Source of the DNA: Cylicocyclus nassatus
Lineage: Eukaryota > Nematoda > Chromadorea > Rhabditida > Strongylidae
Length of the DNA: 64,000 nucleotides
Direction: 5' to 3'
Assembly (NCBI GenBank): GCA_958299035.1
Contig: CATQJL010000001.1
Location: 107,215,769-107,279,768, forward strand
Made by a program: the position numbers and the translations under genes. Shown here one piece after another: positions 22,725 through 32,591 of the stretch (within the stretch, counting starts at the first letter, position 1; each line of letters opens with the position of its first letter). Below the pieces are notes generated by a model. The model made no database searches. It had not been told where the DNA came from and saw nothing but the letters and a program-made list of their open reading frames with translations.

Positions 22725-23224
22725 NNNNNNNNNNNNNNNNNNNNNNNNNNNNNNNNNNNNNNNNNNNNNNNNNNNNNNNNNNNNNNNNNNNNNNNNNNNN
22801 NNNNNNNNNNNNNNNNNNNNNNNNNNNNNNNNNNNNNNNNNNNNNNNNNNNNNNNNNNNNNNNNNNNNNNNNNNNNNNNNNNNNNNNNNNNNNNNNNNNN
22901 NNNNNNNNNNNNNNNNNNNNNNNNNNNNNNNNNNNNNNNNNNNNNNNNNNNNNNNNNNNNNNNNNNNNNNNNNNNNNNNNNNNNNNNNNNNNNNNNNNNN
23001 NNNNNNNNNNNNNNNNNNNNNNNNNNNNNNNNNNNNNNNNNNNNNNNNNNNNNNNNNNNNNNNNNNNNNNNNNNNNNNNNNNNNNNNNNNNNNNNNNNNN
23101 NNNNNNNNNNNNNNNNNNNNNNNNNNNNNNNNNNNNNNNNNNNNNNNNNNNNNNNNNNNNNNNNNNNNNNNNNNNNNNNNNNNNNNNNNNNNNNNNNNNN
23201 NNNNNNNNNNNNNNNNNNNNNNNN
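22725..23224. other. assembly gap, 500 N
   Basis: A run of exactly 500 N between a mariner-like MITE and a TTCGAA tandem array. The round size suggests a placeholder and not a measured length. Open frames spanning it are artefacts. Confidence 0.98.
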
Positions 23225-23580
23225 TTCGAATAAACATTCGAATAAAACATTCGAATGAAATCTATTCGAAACCCCGTTTTTTGATTATTCGAGTTTTCGA
23301 ATAATATTCGAAACCTCGTTTTTTGATTATTCGAGTTTTCGAATAATATTCGAAACCTCGTTTTTTGGTTATTCGAGTTTTCGAATAATATTCGAAACCT
23401 CGTTTTTTGATTATTCGAGTTTTCGAATTTTATTCGAAACCCTGTTTTTTGATTATTCGAGTTTCGAATATTATTCGAAAATGGAAGAACTCCGAATATC
23501 GAATTTCGAATACGAATATATTCGAATGTTTTATTCGAATGATCGAATTTCTATTCGATTCGGACCCAAGTATAGTGGCG
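23225..23580. repeat. 42-bp tandem repeat in a TTCGAA-rich field
   Basis: About 4.5 copies of a 42-bp unit starting GAAACCTCGTTTTTTGATTA and continuing ttcgagttttcgaataatattc, at about 23267-23475, followed by looser ATTCGAA sequence. The array begins at the gap edge and may extend into it, which may be why the assembly broke here. Confidence 0.85.
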
Positions 23581-24185
23581 ACTGAATTCGCGTGAGGTTT
23601 GTCCCTTGCCTAACACCAGACCAGCACTACATGTATAGCTATGCGGAAATTTTTTGAGTGATTTTCTGCGAGCGAAAAAATTGCGGAATCAAATATTTTT
23701 TTCATTTTTTTGATAATTTCTCTACAGCTGCGATCTCTGATAATTTTGATTTTTTTTATTGATTCAGCAAATAAAGCATGTAATTTCTATTCGATTTGGA
23801 TCCAAGTATAATGTGCGTTTAACCATTAAAATGATCCCCGTTGGAGCTCCCCTCCCTTCCCCACACGAACCCCCGTATGCACAAAGACAAAACCAGGGAA
23901 GGGATCCACTGGGAGTAGGAGAAGGGAACCTCCTCATGCAGAAGGGGGGATCGACGGGGATTTCGCTTCTGCTTTTTTGTGATGATTATTCCTCTTTTCT
24001 CATCTTTTGGCAGCTTCTCGCCTCCAGCGCGTCATCGGCAATATTTTAGTCGTTGCGGAATGCCGTCTGCCGTGATTGCGCTCGGCGCATCAGAAAAATA
24101 CTTCCTGCGCCCAATATATTTCTGCTGTTTTTATGGATTTTGCTCATCTTCGCTAATGCTGCTCAATGCAAGTCATGATATATAT
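23581..24185. other. no recognisable feature
   Basis: Unique-looking sequence with short frames only; no terminal repeats or RNA genes seen. Confidence 0.4.
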
Positions 24186-24527
24186 CAGTGGCGGTCGCAG
24201 GATTTCGGACGGGGGGTGGGGCGACAAGAAAATTTTTCAGATGAAGGTGCGTGTCGTTAGCCACGCAATCCGAAAAATTTTTTGGGGCGCTTCTCAAAAT
24301 TTTTGCGGGTCCCCAACCTCTAAAATCTGGAAAAATGGGGAGTGGCTCAGCCACGCCCTTGAGAAAAATTTTTTATAAAGCTAACTTTTTGAAAATTTTT
24401 AAAAAATGTTTTAATTATACAAAAATAAACAAGTCGTTTGCAAATTTTTATAACCCATATAGGTAATTTTCAAAAATTTCGCGACCATTCTCGGGGGGCG
24501 GGGGCGCTTCCACTCGGTCCACCACTA
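24186..24527. mobile_element. hAT-like MITE, diverged ends
   Basis: Left end CAGTGGCGGTCGCAGGATTT after a TATATAT tract; right end TCGGTCCACCACTA. The interior matches the family: GTGCGTGTCGTTAGCCACGC, AATCTGGAAAAATGGG and TTATAACCCATATAGGTAA. The termini differ at several bases from CAGTGGCGTACC. Confidence 0.7.
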
Positions 24528-24547
24528 ATATATATATTTACATAATA

Positions 24548-24827
24548 CTAGTTGGCAAACCCGGCTCCGCCCGGCCCTGTTATTAACATATTTGTAAGCA
24601 TGCTCGATTACCTCCCTGTGTCAACTCCCAGACCCGTAGCTCAAATTTTGCAAAAAATCGATAAAATCGATATCAATCGATAACGAAGAGTAGCCTATGA
24701 CGCGCTCCCTTCCCGAAGTATATGTGTGCCAAGTTTGGTCCAAATCGGTTCAGAAATAAAAATTTCTATTCCGCACATACGTACAGACAGACATACAGAC
24801 ACACATTCAGCTTCATACAGTGCTGGC
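24548..24827 (-). mobile_element. non-autonomous Helitron, 5' end interrupted
   Basis: On the minus strand the element ends ...GGAGCCGGGTTTGCCAACTAG followed by host T, the CTRR terminus expected of Helitrons. Inward come the family blocks TGGTCCAAATCGGTT (in reverse), ATCGATAACGAAGAGTAGCC and CATTCAGCT. The 5' TC terminus is missing because Tc1-like sequence starts at 24828. It contains a single copy of the ~120-bp unit that is amplified in the copy at 28715-29790. Confidence 0.75.
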
Positions 24828-25139
24828 CAAAACTATAACTCCACCCTGAAAACTGCCGTAACTCATCTGCTTCTCAACGAATTAATCTGAAATTTGGTAC
24901 AGTTGTGTGTGCAACAGGCTACCACCAGTAACTAGAAAGGATCTCATTTTTGTTTGGTTATTCAGGAAAAAATCAAAAATTTCGAAAAAAGCAGGTTGAA
25001 GTTTGGCCAAAACTATAATACCACCTAAGGTTTCTGTCCATCAAAGTAATTCCCAGCTTCCAAAATCTTTTGTGCATATACATAGTCAAAAGTCAAAACA
25101 GTCGCTTTAGTCCAGCTGTGTCATGCCTTTATAAGAAAC
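24828..25139. mobile_element. Tc1-like element fragment
   Basis: Starts CAGTGCTGGCCAAAACTATA after TA, like Tc1-family termini, and has a second internal copy of the block (TTTGGCCAAAACTATAATAC) near 25005. No matching right end is visible before Helitron sequence resumes, so only one end is present. Confidence 0.6.
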
Positions 25140-25382
25140 GCTTATCTGCTTTCCCTGTGCCAACTCCCAGCCCTTAGATCAAACCTTACAAGAAATCTGT
25201 AAAAATCGATAAAATCGATATCGCTCGATGACGAAAAGTAGCCTATGACACCCGCCCGGCCCCGAAGTGTATGTGTGCCAAGTTTTGCCCGAATCGGTTT
25301 AGAAATGGATTTTTCTATTCGGAACATACGTACACGCATACACACATACAGACAGACAGACAAACAGACATTCAGCTATATG
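25140..25382 (-). mobile_element. non-autonomous Helitron fragment
   Basis: Minus-strand Helitron sequence from the CCAACTCCCAGCCC unit through ATCGATAAAATCGATATCGC, ACGAAAAGTAGCCTATGACA and the ACAGACAGACAGACAAACAG run to CATTCAGCTATATG. The 3' CTAG end is absent. The following mariner-like MITE starts within its tip. Confidence 0.65.
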
Positions 25383-26047
25383 CAGGGTGTTTTAAAAAAT
25401 GTGAACACTGTTTGATCGTTAATAACTCCGTTGCTTTCAAGTCTTTCGCCGAGCTTTAGGCACCATTCTGTAGGGCGAGGTTCAACTTAGATTTATAGTA
25501 TGGAGCAAATCGCCGATCGCTGTTCGCTACTGTAGGATTATGCTATGAACTTCTAGCATGCGAATTTATCGAAATATGCCAATTGACAAAAGTTTTTTCA
25601 AAAAATCTAAAAAATTGTGTATTAGGGTTTTCGTGCACTCTGATTCCATTGCACAACTTTTAACGAGTGTTTTCAGCTTTTTTGACGGTGTAGTCACATT
25701 TCTGGCGAATGCTGAAAATTCAGTTGCTCGGTTTACCTAGGAAACCTTGGAAAAAAGCATCACAGCAAAGTGTAAATTTCATATTCGAAATCAGCGGCTT
25801 CCATTACCATAGTGTAGAAGTTTCTGGATTGTTTGGTTTTGTTTCGAGGCAGAGTATGGCCTCTAATGGCCTGAAATCCTTGTCGAACTTTCTACCGTAA
25901 TCCTACAGTAACGAACAGCGATCTGTAATTCGCTCCTTACTGCAAACCTAAGTTGAACCTCGCCCTACAGAATGATGCCTCAAGCTCGGAGAATGAATGC
26001 AACGGAGTTATTAACGATCAAACAGTGTTCACATTTTTTTGGGACAC

Positions 26048-26051
<4 letters not shown>
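25383..26051. mobile_element. mariner-like MITE, CAGAGTGTCCC subfamily
   Basis: Left end CAGGGTGTTTTAAAAAATGT (partly mutated) and right end ACATTTTTTTGGGACACTCTG. Inner blocks CACTGTTTGATCGTTAATAA and mirror, and both orientations of the TGTAGGATTA motif, match 12037-12709 closely in length (669 and 673 bp). Confidence 0.85.

Positions 26052-26096
<45 letters not shown>
26052..26096. repeat. (TA)n microsatellite, 45 bp
   Basis: Uninterrupted TA run directly between two mariner-like elements. Confidence 0.95.
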
Positions 26097-26097
<1 letters not shown>

Positions 26098-26099
<2 letters not shown>

Positions 26100-27044
26100 A
26101 AGTTGTGTAATAAGTTCTGTCCCATTTTTTCTTTCGATTTTTTCTCAATATTTCCCGCGATGTTCTGTAAATTGTTTATATGCATTTAAAGGCTTTAAGC
26201 CTTCTCTACTAAAACTTTCAATTCGGTTTTCTACATCAGATGACATGAAAAAGTTCTACAGCGTCAAATTTGGAATATCAAACAGGGAAAAAGTTCATTT
26301 TCGACAACTACGTTACGTCGCCTTCCTAATTAGTCAGATTGCCTACGAATAAGTTTGAAGAACTTGCTACACGTGAGCAAAGAATGCTCTAACTTCTATT
26401 GCGCTTCAGGAGTGCTGAAACTTTTCAAAAATCATTTCTGTAGGCTTTAGAAAATTCTTCTTTCTAACTCCTTTTTCAACGTTGGTGTTGGGCATCATCC
26501 GAAAGCATCCTGAGGTAGACGGTAGGCGGATCATCCAGAAAAGACAGAAGGGATGGTTTGTGGCTTCAAAATTATCGAATTCGTAGGTTAAATACTCAAA
26601 ATGCTAATTTTGGGAGCTACACAGCTTGGGTACGCGAGACGGCGAACGTCGCCGTAACGAAGTCTTGCCTTGCCGACTTCTAAAAAATGTCATTAAGTAG
26701 CCGGTGGAAGGAAGGGAACATGCGCAAACAGCGACAGAATAAGTGTAAAAGTCTAATAGATTGTTTTGCTTGTTGTCATGCTCGTTTCATATGTTTCACC
26801 AATAAAAATCGAGAAAAATTTGGAGGAAAAAAGATGTCGAAAATTGATTTTTCGGCTCTTTGGATTTTTTATCTCAATGATGAAATCTTTTTCAATTTCT
26901 TGCTATGTTGGGTGATGCCTGGTATGAGCCTGTAGAACAGACTTAGAACTTTCAAAATCGCATTCACTTTATCTCAAATATAGTCAATGTTGGCAAGAAA
27001 AAACTAAAACAAAAAATGGGACAGAACTTATTACACGACCTAAT
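26098..27044. mobile_element. mariner-like element, TTAAGTTGTGTAATAAG family, 947 bp
   Basis: Ends TTAAGTTGTGTAATAAGTTC and GAACTTATTACACGACCTAA, inverted with a few mismatches, then CTGTCCCATTTTTT and mirror. TA-rich sequence flanks both sides. This is the only copy in the window and, unlike many others, its interior is not palindromic. The longest frame (82 codons, about 26687-26935) does not show transposase motifs that I can recognise. Confidence 0.7.
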
Positions 27045-27078
27045 ATATACATATATATACATATATATATATATATAT

Positions 27079-27447
27079 CAGTGGCGTACCCAGGATTTCG
27101 GCTCGGGAGGGGGAGGGCGACAAAAAAATTTTTAAAATGAAGGTGCGTGGCGTTAGCCACGCATTCCGAAAAAATTTTTGGGGTGCTTCTCAAAATTTTT
27201 GCGGGTCCCCAACCCCTAAAATCTGGAAAAAGGGGGCGTGGCTTACGCCACGCCCCCGAAAAAAATTTTTTACAAGGCTAATTTGTGTTTTTAAAAATTT
27301 TTAAAAATTATTTTAATTATTTACAAGTAAAGACAAGTCCTTTGCACATTTTTATAACACATTTGAGTAACTTTCAAAAATTTCGCGACCCATTCTCGGG
27401 AGGGGGCGCGCGCCCCCCCTCCCCCGCCTCCCCCCCTCGGTACGCCA

Positions 27448-27450
<3 letters not shown>
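27079..27450. mobile_element. hAT-like MITE, 372 bp
   Basis: Ends CAGTGGCGTACCCAGGATTT and TCGGTACGCCACTG. Two internal GC-rich palindromes (GTGCGTGGCGTTAGCCACGC; GGGGGCGTGGCTTACGCCAC and on) are intact. It lies between two (TA)n tracts. Confidence 0.85.
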
Positions 27451-27494
<44 letters not shown>

Positions 27495-27495
27495 G

Positions 27496-28694
27496 TAAGG
27501 TCGTTTCAAAAGTACCTATTTTCAGGTGTATAAGCCGCGGGGTGGTCCTAGCTTAAATCGACCAGCCCGAATACATCAAAGGATCCCGCAACCAAAAGAC
27601 CCTACGCCGTGGTGTGTATTGAGTGAAAGAGTCGTACGGCATAAGGATCGCTTCTCGAAACACAATGAAGCGGCTGAGCAGCCCGGGCGAAAATTTGAAA
27701 AAGTGCGGCTTATACACCTGAAAATAGGGTAATTTCGCTTTTTTCAAACGGGCACCACAAGTGAACGGAACAAAGACTTCTAAGAGATCTGGAAGCATTC
27801 GATGCAGAATTTCATTCTCTTTCTAATGGTTATGAAACTGTTGCAAAACTGTCAATGAGCTTTCAGAAATTAACCAAAATCCAATCTATGCTTTTTGAGA
27901 TGGCCAAGTTTCACGATTTTTTCAAACTTTCATATCAATCCTCAGAAGGAGTTGAAGTAACGATTCGATAGAGTAACCCTTATAGGATACATTACTACTT
28001 TTCTCTCTTTCTCGTAGCTCGCCGTAATTTTTCAAAAGATTTTTCAACAGAACCATCGATTTTGGCAGGCCCACCTTAGCAATAATCGCATCAAACATCA
28101 TAATTTTTTCGGAATTTGAGACTACCAAGATGGTACTACGAGTAAGCATTAATTTTACAAAGCAAGTGAGGGTTTACGGGTTCGAAGTATCAAATTTCGA
28201 GTTTTTCGGGTACAGCCTGGGGCTCGCTAAAAAAATGGATTATGATCATTTCTCCCCGAAAACTAAACGAATCGAAAACAAAAAACAACTGTTAGAAAGA
28301 GGAGAAAAAGCTGCATCGAATAGTGCTCTTCTTTTGATATTCTACGAGGATTTAGCTGCCAAAATTCTGTCAAAAATGTATGACAAGCTATGGAAAGGAG
28401 AAAAAAGTAGTGTTGTATTCTATAAGGTTTACTCTATCAAATCCTTACTTGAACTCCTTCTGAGGATTGATATGACAGTTTTAAAAAATTGTGAAACTTG
28501 ACCATCTCAAAAATCATGGGTCGCAAATTTTGGTAATTTTCTAAAAGCTCATTGACTGTTTTGCAACAGTTTCATAACCGTTAGAAAGAGAATGAAATTC
28601 TGCATCGAATGCCTCCAAGATCTCTTAGAAATCTTTATTCCGTCAAATGTGGTGCCCGTTTGAAAAAAGCGAAATTACTTTTGAAACGACCTAA
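27496..28694. mobile_element. mariner-like foldback, TTAGGTCGTTTC family, with a small nested element
   Basis: The right end GAAACGACCTAA is intact; the left end is worn (TAAGGTCGTTTCAAAAGTA). Without the 214-bp insertion at 27515-27728, the left and right halves are reverse complements for most of their length. It is the uninterrupted counterpart of 18828-21133 at the loop position where that copy holds a PIF-like element. Confidence 0.8.
27515..27728. mobile_element. 214-bp TIR element with 3-bp GTA duplication, unknown family
   Basis: Ends CCTATTTTCAGGTGTATAAG and its exact reverse complement, extending to 23 bp. GTA occurs on both sides (27512-27514, 27729-27731). The uninterrupted host sequence (AAAAGTAATTTCGC) is seen in sister ends, confirming the duplication. 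A 3-bp duplication suggests PIF/Harbinger, but GTA and these termini differ from the other such elements here. No coding frame of note. Confidence 0.75.
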
Positions 28695-28714
28695 TATATA
28701 TATATATATATATA

Positions 28715-29790
28715 TCTTATATATAAAGCTGAATGTCTGTTTGTATGTATGTCTGTCTGTCTGTATGTATGTATGTCTGTGTGTACGTATGTTCCGAATA
28801 GAAAATTCCATTTCTGAACCGATCCGGACCAAACTTGGCACACATACACTTCGGGCCCCGGCGGGTGTCATAGGCTACTTTTCGTCATCGATCGATATCG
28901 ATTTTATCGATTTTTATCGATTTTTTTGCTGAGTTCACCTACGGGGCTGGGAGTTGGCACAGGGGTGTAATCGAGCATGGGGATTCCGAATACAATATTG
29001 GTTTTCAGGATTATCGATTACTTTTATCGATTTTATCGATTTTTTTGCAAAGTTTGAGCTACGGGGCTGGGAGTTGGCACAGGGGGGTAATCGAGCATGG
29101 GGATTCCGAATACAATATTGGTTTTCGGGATTATCGATTACTTTTATCGATTTTATCGATTTTTTGCAAAGTTTGAGCTAGGGGGCTGGGAGCTGGCACA
29201 GGGGGGTAATCCAGCATGCTGATCATCCCCAAGGGGGGTGATCAGCATGCTCGATTACACCCCTGTGCCAAATTCCAGCCCCCTAGCTCAAAATTTCAAA
29301 AAATCGATAAAATCGATAAAAGTAATGGACGATCTTGAAAACTAATATTGTGTTCGTAATCTGCATGCTCGATTACCCCCCCCCCTGTGCAAACTCCCAG
29401 CCCCGCAGGTCAAACTTTACAAAAAAAAATCGATAAAATCGATAAAAGTAATGGACGATCCTGAAAACTAATATTGTGTTCGTGATCAGCATGCTCGATT
29501 ACACCCCTGTGCCAAATTCCAGCCCCCTAGCTCAAAATTTCAAAAAATCGATAAAATCAATAAAAGTAATCAATAATTCTGAAAACTAACATTGTATTCG
29601 GAATCCCCATGCTCACTTCCCCCCTGTGCCAACTCCTAGCCCTGTAGGTGAACTCTGCAAAAAAATCGATAAAAATCGGTAAAATCGACATCGATCGATA
29701 ACGAAAAGTGGACTGTGACACCTGCCGGGGCCCGAAGTGTATGTGTGCCAAGTTTGGTCCGGATACGGCGGAGCCGGGTAAGCCAGCTAG
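28715..29790 (+). mobile_element. non-autonomous Helitron with inverted array of ~120-bp units
   Basis: Starts TCTTATATATAAAGCTGAAT after an A and ends GGCGGAGCCGGGTAAGCCAG then CTAG before a T, matching Helitron termini (5' TC, 3' CTRR preceded by GC-rich sequence, A/T target). Internally, ~120-bp units containing GGGCTGGGAGTTGGCACAGG and TTATCGATTTTATCGAT are repeated three times in one orientation (about 28940-29215), then about four times in the other (29235-29645). The flip centre is GATCATCCCC/GGGGTGATC. No Rep/helicase frame, so it depends on an autonomous partner. Confidence 0.8.
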
Positions 29791-29802
29791 TATATATATA
29801 TA

Positions 29803-30580
<778 letters not shown>

Positions 30581-30907
30581 AGGGTGTCCGTAAAGTATGT
30601 ATACACTGTTTGATCATTAGTATCTTTCTTCCCAACAAGTCTTTTGCCTTGCTTCAAGTACCGTTTTGTAAAGCTGGCTTAAACTTATATTTACAGTATG
30701 AAGCGAAACACCGATCCTCTTCGTTACTGTAGGATTAAGGTACAATCTTCGACAAAGATTTTAGACCATTGAAGGCTATATTCTGCCTTGGAACAAGACC
30801 AAACAAGCCAAAAACTCTGATACTACGGTGATGGGAGCCGCTGATTTCGAATTTGGAATTTCCATTTTACTGTGATGCTTCTTTCCTAAGTTATTCCCGG
30901 TAAATCG
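30581..30907. mobile_element. left part of a mariner-like MITE
   Basis: Begins GGGTGTCCGTAAAGTATGTA as at 14424 and follows the family interior until about 30900, where hAT-like MITE sequence takes over. The right half is missing. Confidence 0.7.
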
Positions 30908-31190
30908 TTTTGAAACTTACCTATATGGGTTATAAAAATGTGCAAACGACTTGTTTATTTTTGTAAATAATTAAAATAATTTTTAAAATTTTTTAAAAAT
31001 TCAAATTAGCCCCATAAAAAAATTTTACGGGGGCGTGGCGTCAGCCACGCCCCTTTTCTCCAAATTTTAGGGGTTGGGGACCCGCAAAAATTTTAAGAAG
31101 TACTCCTAAAATTTTTTCGGAGTGCGTGGCTAACTTCATTTAAAAAAATTTTTCCGCCCCCTCCCGCGGTCCGAAATCCTGGGACCGCCA

Positions 31191-31193
<3 letters not shown>
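30908..31193. mobile_element. hAT-like MITE, left end missing
   Basis: Interior (GGGTTATAAAAATGTGCAAA, GGGGGCGTGGCGTCAGCCAC) and right end GAAATCCTGGGACCGCCACTG are present; the left end and its C-rich run are missing. It abuts the truncated mariner MITE, which suggests a deletion spanning both. Confidence 0.7.

Positions 31194-31242
<49 letters not shown>
31194..31242. repeat. (TA)n microsatellite
   Basis: About 49 bp of TA between two hAT-like MITEs. Confidence 0.95.
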
Positions 31243-31246
<4 letters not shown>

Positions 31247-31533
31247 TGGCGTACCGATGGGAGGGGGGAGGGGTGGGGGGGGGGGGGGGTGCGCGCACCT
31301 CCCCCCGAGAATGGATTGCGAAATTTTTGAAAGCTACTTATATGGGTTATAAAAATGTGCAAGTGACTTGTTTACTTTTGTAAATAATTTTAAAAATTTT
31401 AAAAATTCAAATTAGCCTTGTAAAAAACTTTTTTCGTGGGCGTGGCGGAGTGCGTGGCTAACGCCACGCACCTTCATTAGAAAATTTTCTTTGTCGCGCC
31501 CCTCCCCGAGCCGAAATCCTGGGTACGCCACAG
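31243..31533. mobile_element. hAT-like MITE with worn right end
   Basis: Left end CAGTGGCGTACCGATGGGAG, G-rich run, GGGTTATAAAAATGTGCAAG, right end CCTGGGTACGCCACAG. Internally shortened near GGGCGTGGCGGAGTGCGTGG, where the two palindromic cores have been joined by a deletion. This is the last element before the gene-bearing region. Confidence 0.8.
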
Positions 31534-31603
31534 ATGATGTTGTAAGAGTTATGCTGCTGGGGATTAACGGTGTCAATTCCACAGCTGGAACATTTGAGAT
31601 TAC

Positions 31604-31701
31604 CGATCTCAGATGTACGAATTCGTATTGTTAATTCTTTCATCAAACATGTTATAGGTTCACTGTACGACTGAAGTTGAAGGGAGATGTCACGGATAGC
31701 G
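31604..31701 (-). other. candidate exon, unidentified
   Basis: Minus-strand block with a consensus acceptor (aactttttcag) and donor (GATCG/gtaatc). Open in one frame (AIRDISLQLQSYSEPITCLM and on). It lies 3' of the PAL gene stop codon, so it would belong to a different gene or be a chance pattern. Confidence 0.25.
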
Positions 31702-32266
31702 CTGAAAAAGTTAAGATTAACAGTGGAAGCCCCATAGAGTTCAAGTAGGTTGATTTTTGAATACTTATTCTCCTTTTGAGATTTCCTCATGAAATGTCCC
31801 GTATGAAGATTTACCTATTTCACATGAAGTATGATTGATTCAGACTAGTCCTCACTGGAACCAGCGGCGGGTTTGGATGTTAACTGATGTTGTCGCAAAT
31901 AACGGCTGTTCAAGATAATGGCAAAAACATGTCCGGGGTACGTTTTTCTTCTCAACTCTTTACTGGTTCTCAATCAATATCATATATGTAGTACATTTAG
32001 TCTGTAAAGGCCGATACCAAAGTAATATCCCGGTCGTCAGTGAATAATGTTGGTTTCCAAAGTGTGACAGGTTTTGCTTTGGGCTGCGGTGATTCGCAAG
32101 CGGCTTTCTTCAAACCAATCAAGACGACTTGCTCATTGATATATCACTTCACAATAGAGAGGTAACGCTCATGAAAGAAAGATTTCAAGAGGACTTCTTC
32201 TATTGCATTGTAGGTCCAACCATTTGAAGCTTTACCTGACAACAAAAGGAACTAGATGTACTTCAG

Positions 32267-32515
32267 CAAACAAGTCGAAGACTGTGTTGGAACGTTTTCA
32301 GTGGGTTCCTGGATGGGTAAGTAGTGTGGTCACAACGCTCTGGCAAAAGTTCAAAAATATTCTTTTTTTCTAGGAATCATCAGTATCCTCATCATGCTTC
32401 GCGATTTGATGTCGGTTATTTAATGTTACAATCCGTCCAACCTATGGATCGATTTGATGATCCTAAACATAAGCAGACCCGTGATCAATGTCATGCTAGA
32501 GAACATGTGCGGTGA
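32267..32515 (+). other. candidate terminal exons of a plus-strand gene
   Basis: A 50-bp block (acceptor gtacttcag) and a 142-bp block are separated by a textbook 57-bp intron (gtaagt...ttttttctag, 32317-32373). Joined, they give one open frame (QTSRRLCWNVFSGFLDGNHQ and on) to TGA at 32513-32515. I do not recognise it. If real, the gene is convergent with PAL, with 76 bp between stops. Confidence 0.35.
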
Positions 32516-32591
32516 TACATTTGCTATTGTTTCTTGATATGTCGTTGTTCATAGAAAGTTGATGTCATTCTCGTATTGTGGTTTTCGCTAT

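Noticed and set aside
22632..23258. Long open frames of 180-200 codons
   Set aside because: They span the 500-N gap; nearly all residues are unknown.
23267..23475. Regular 42-bp repeats as a CRISPR array
   Set aside because: Units are contiguous without variable spacers and the genome is a nematode's; this is a tandem repeat.
26687..26935. Transposase remnant in the 947-bp mariner-like element
   Set aside because: The frame shows no DDD/DDE motif block or helix-turn-helix that I can recognise.
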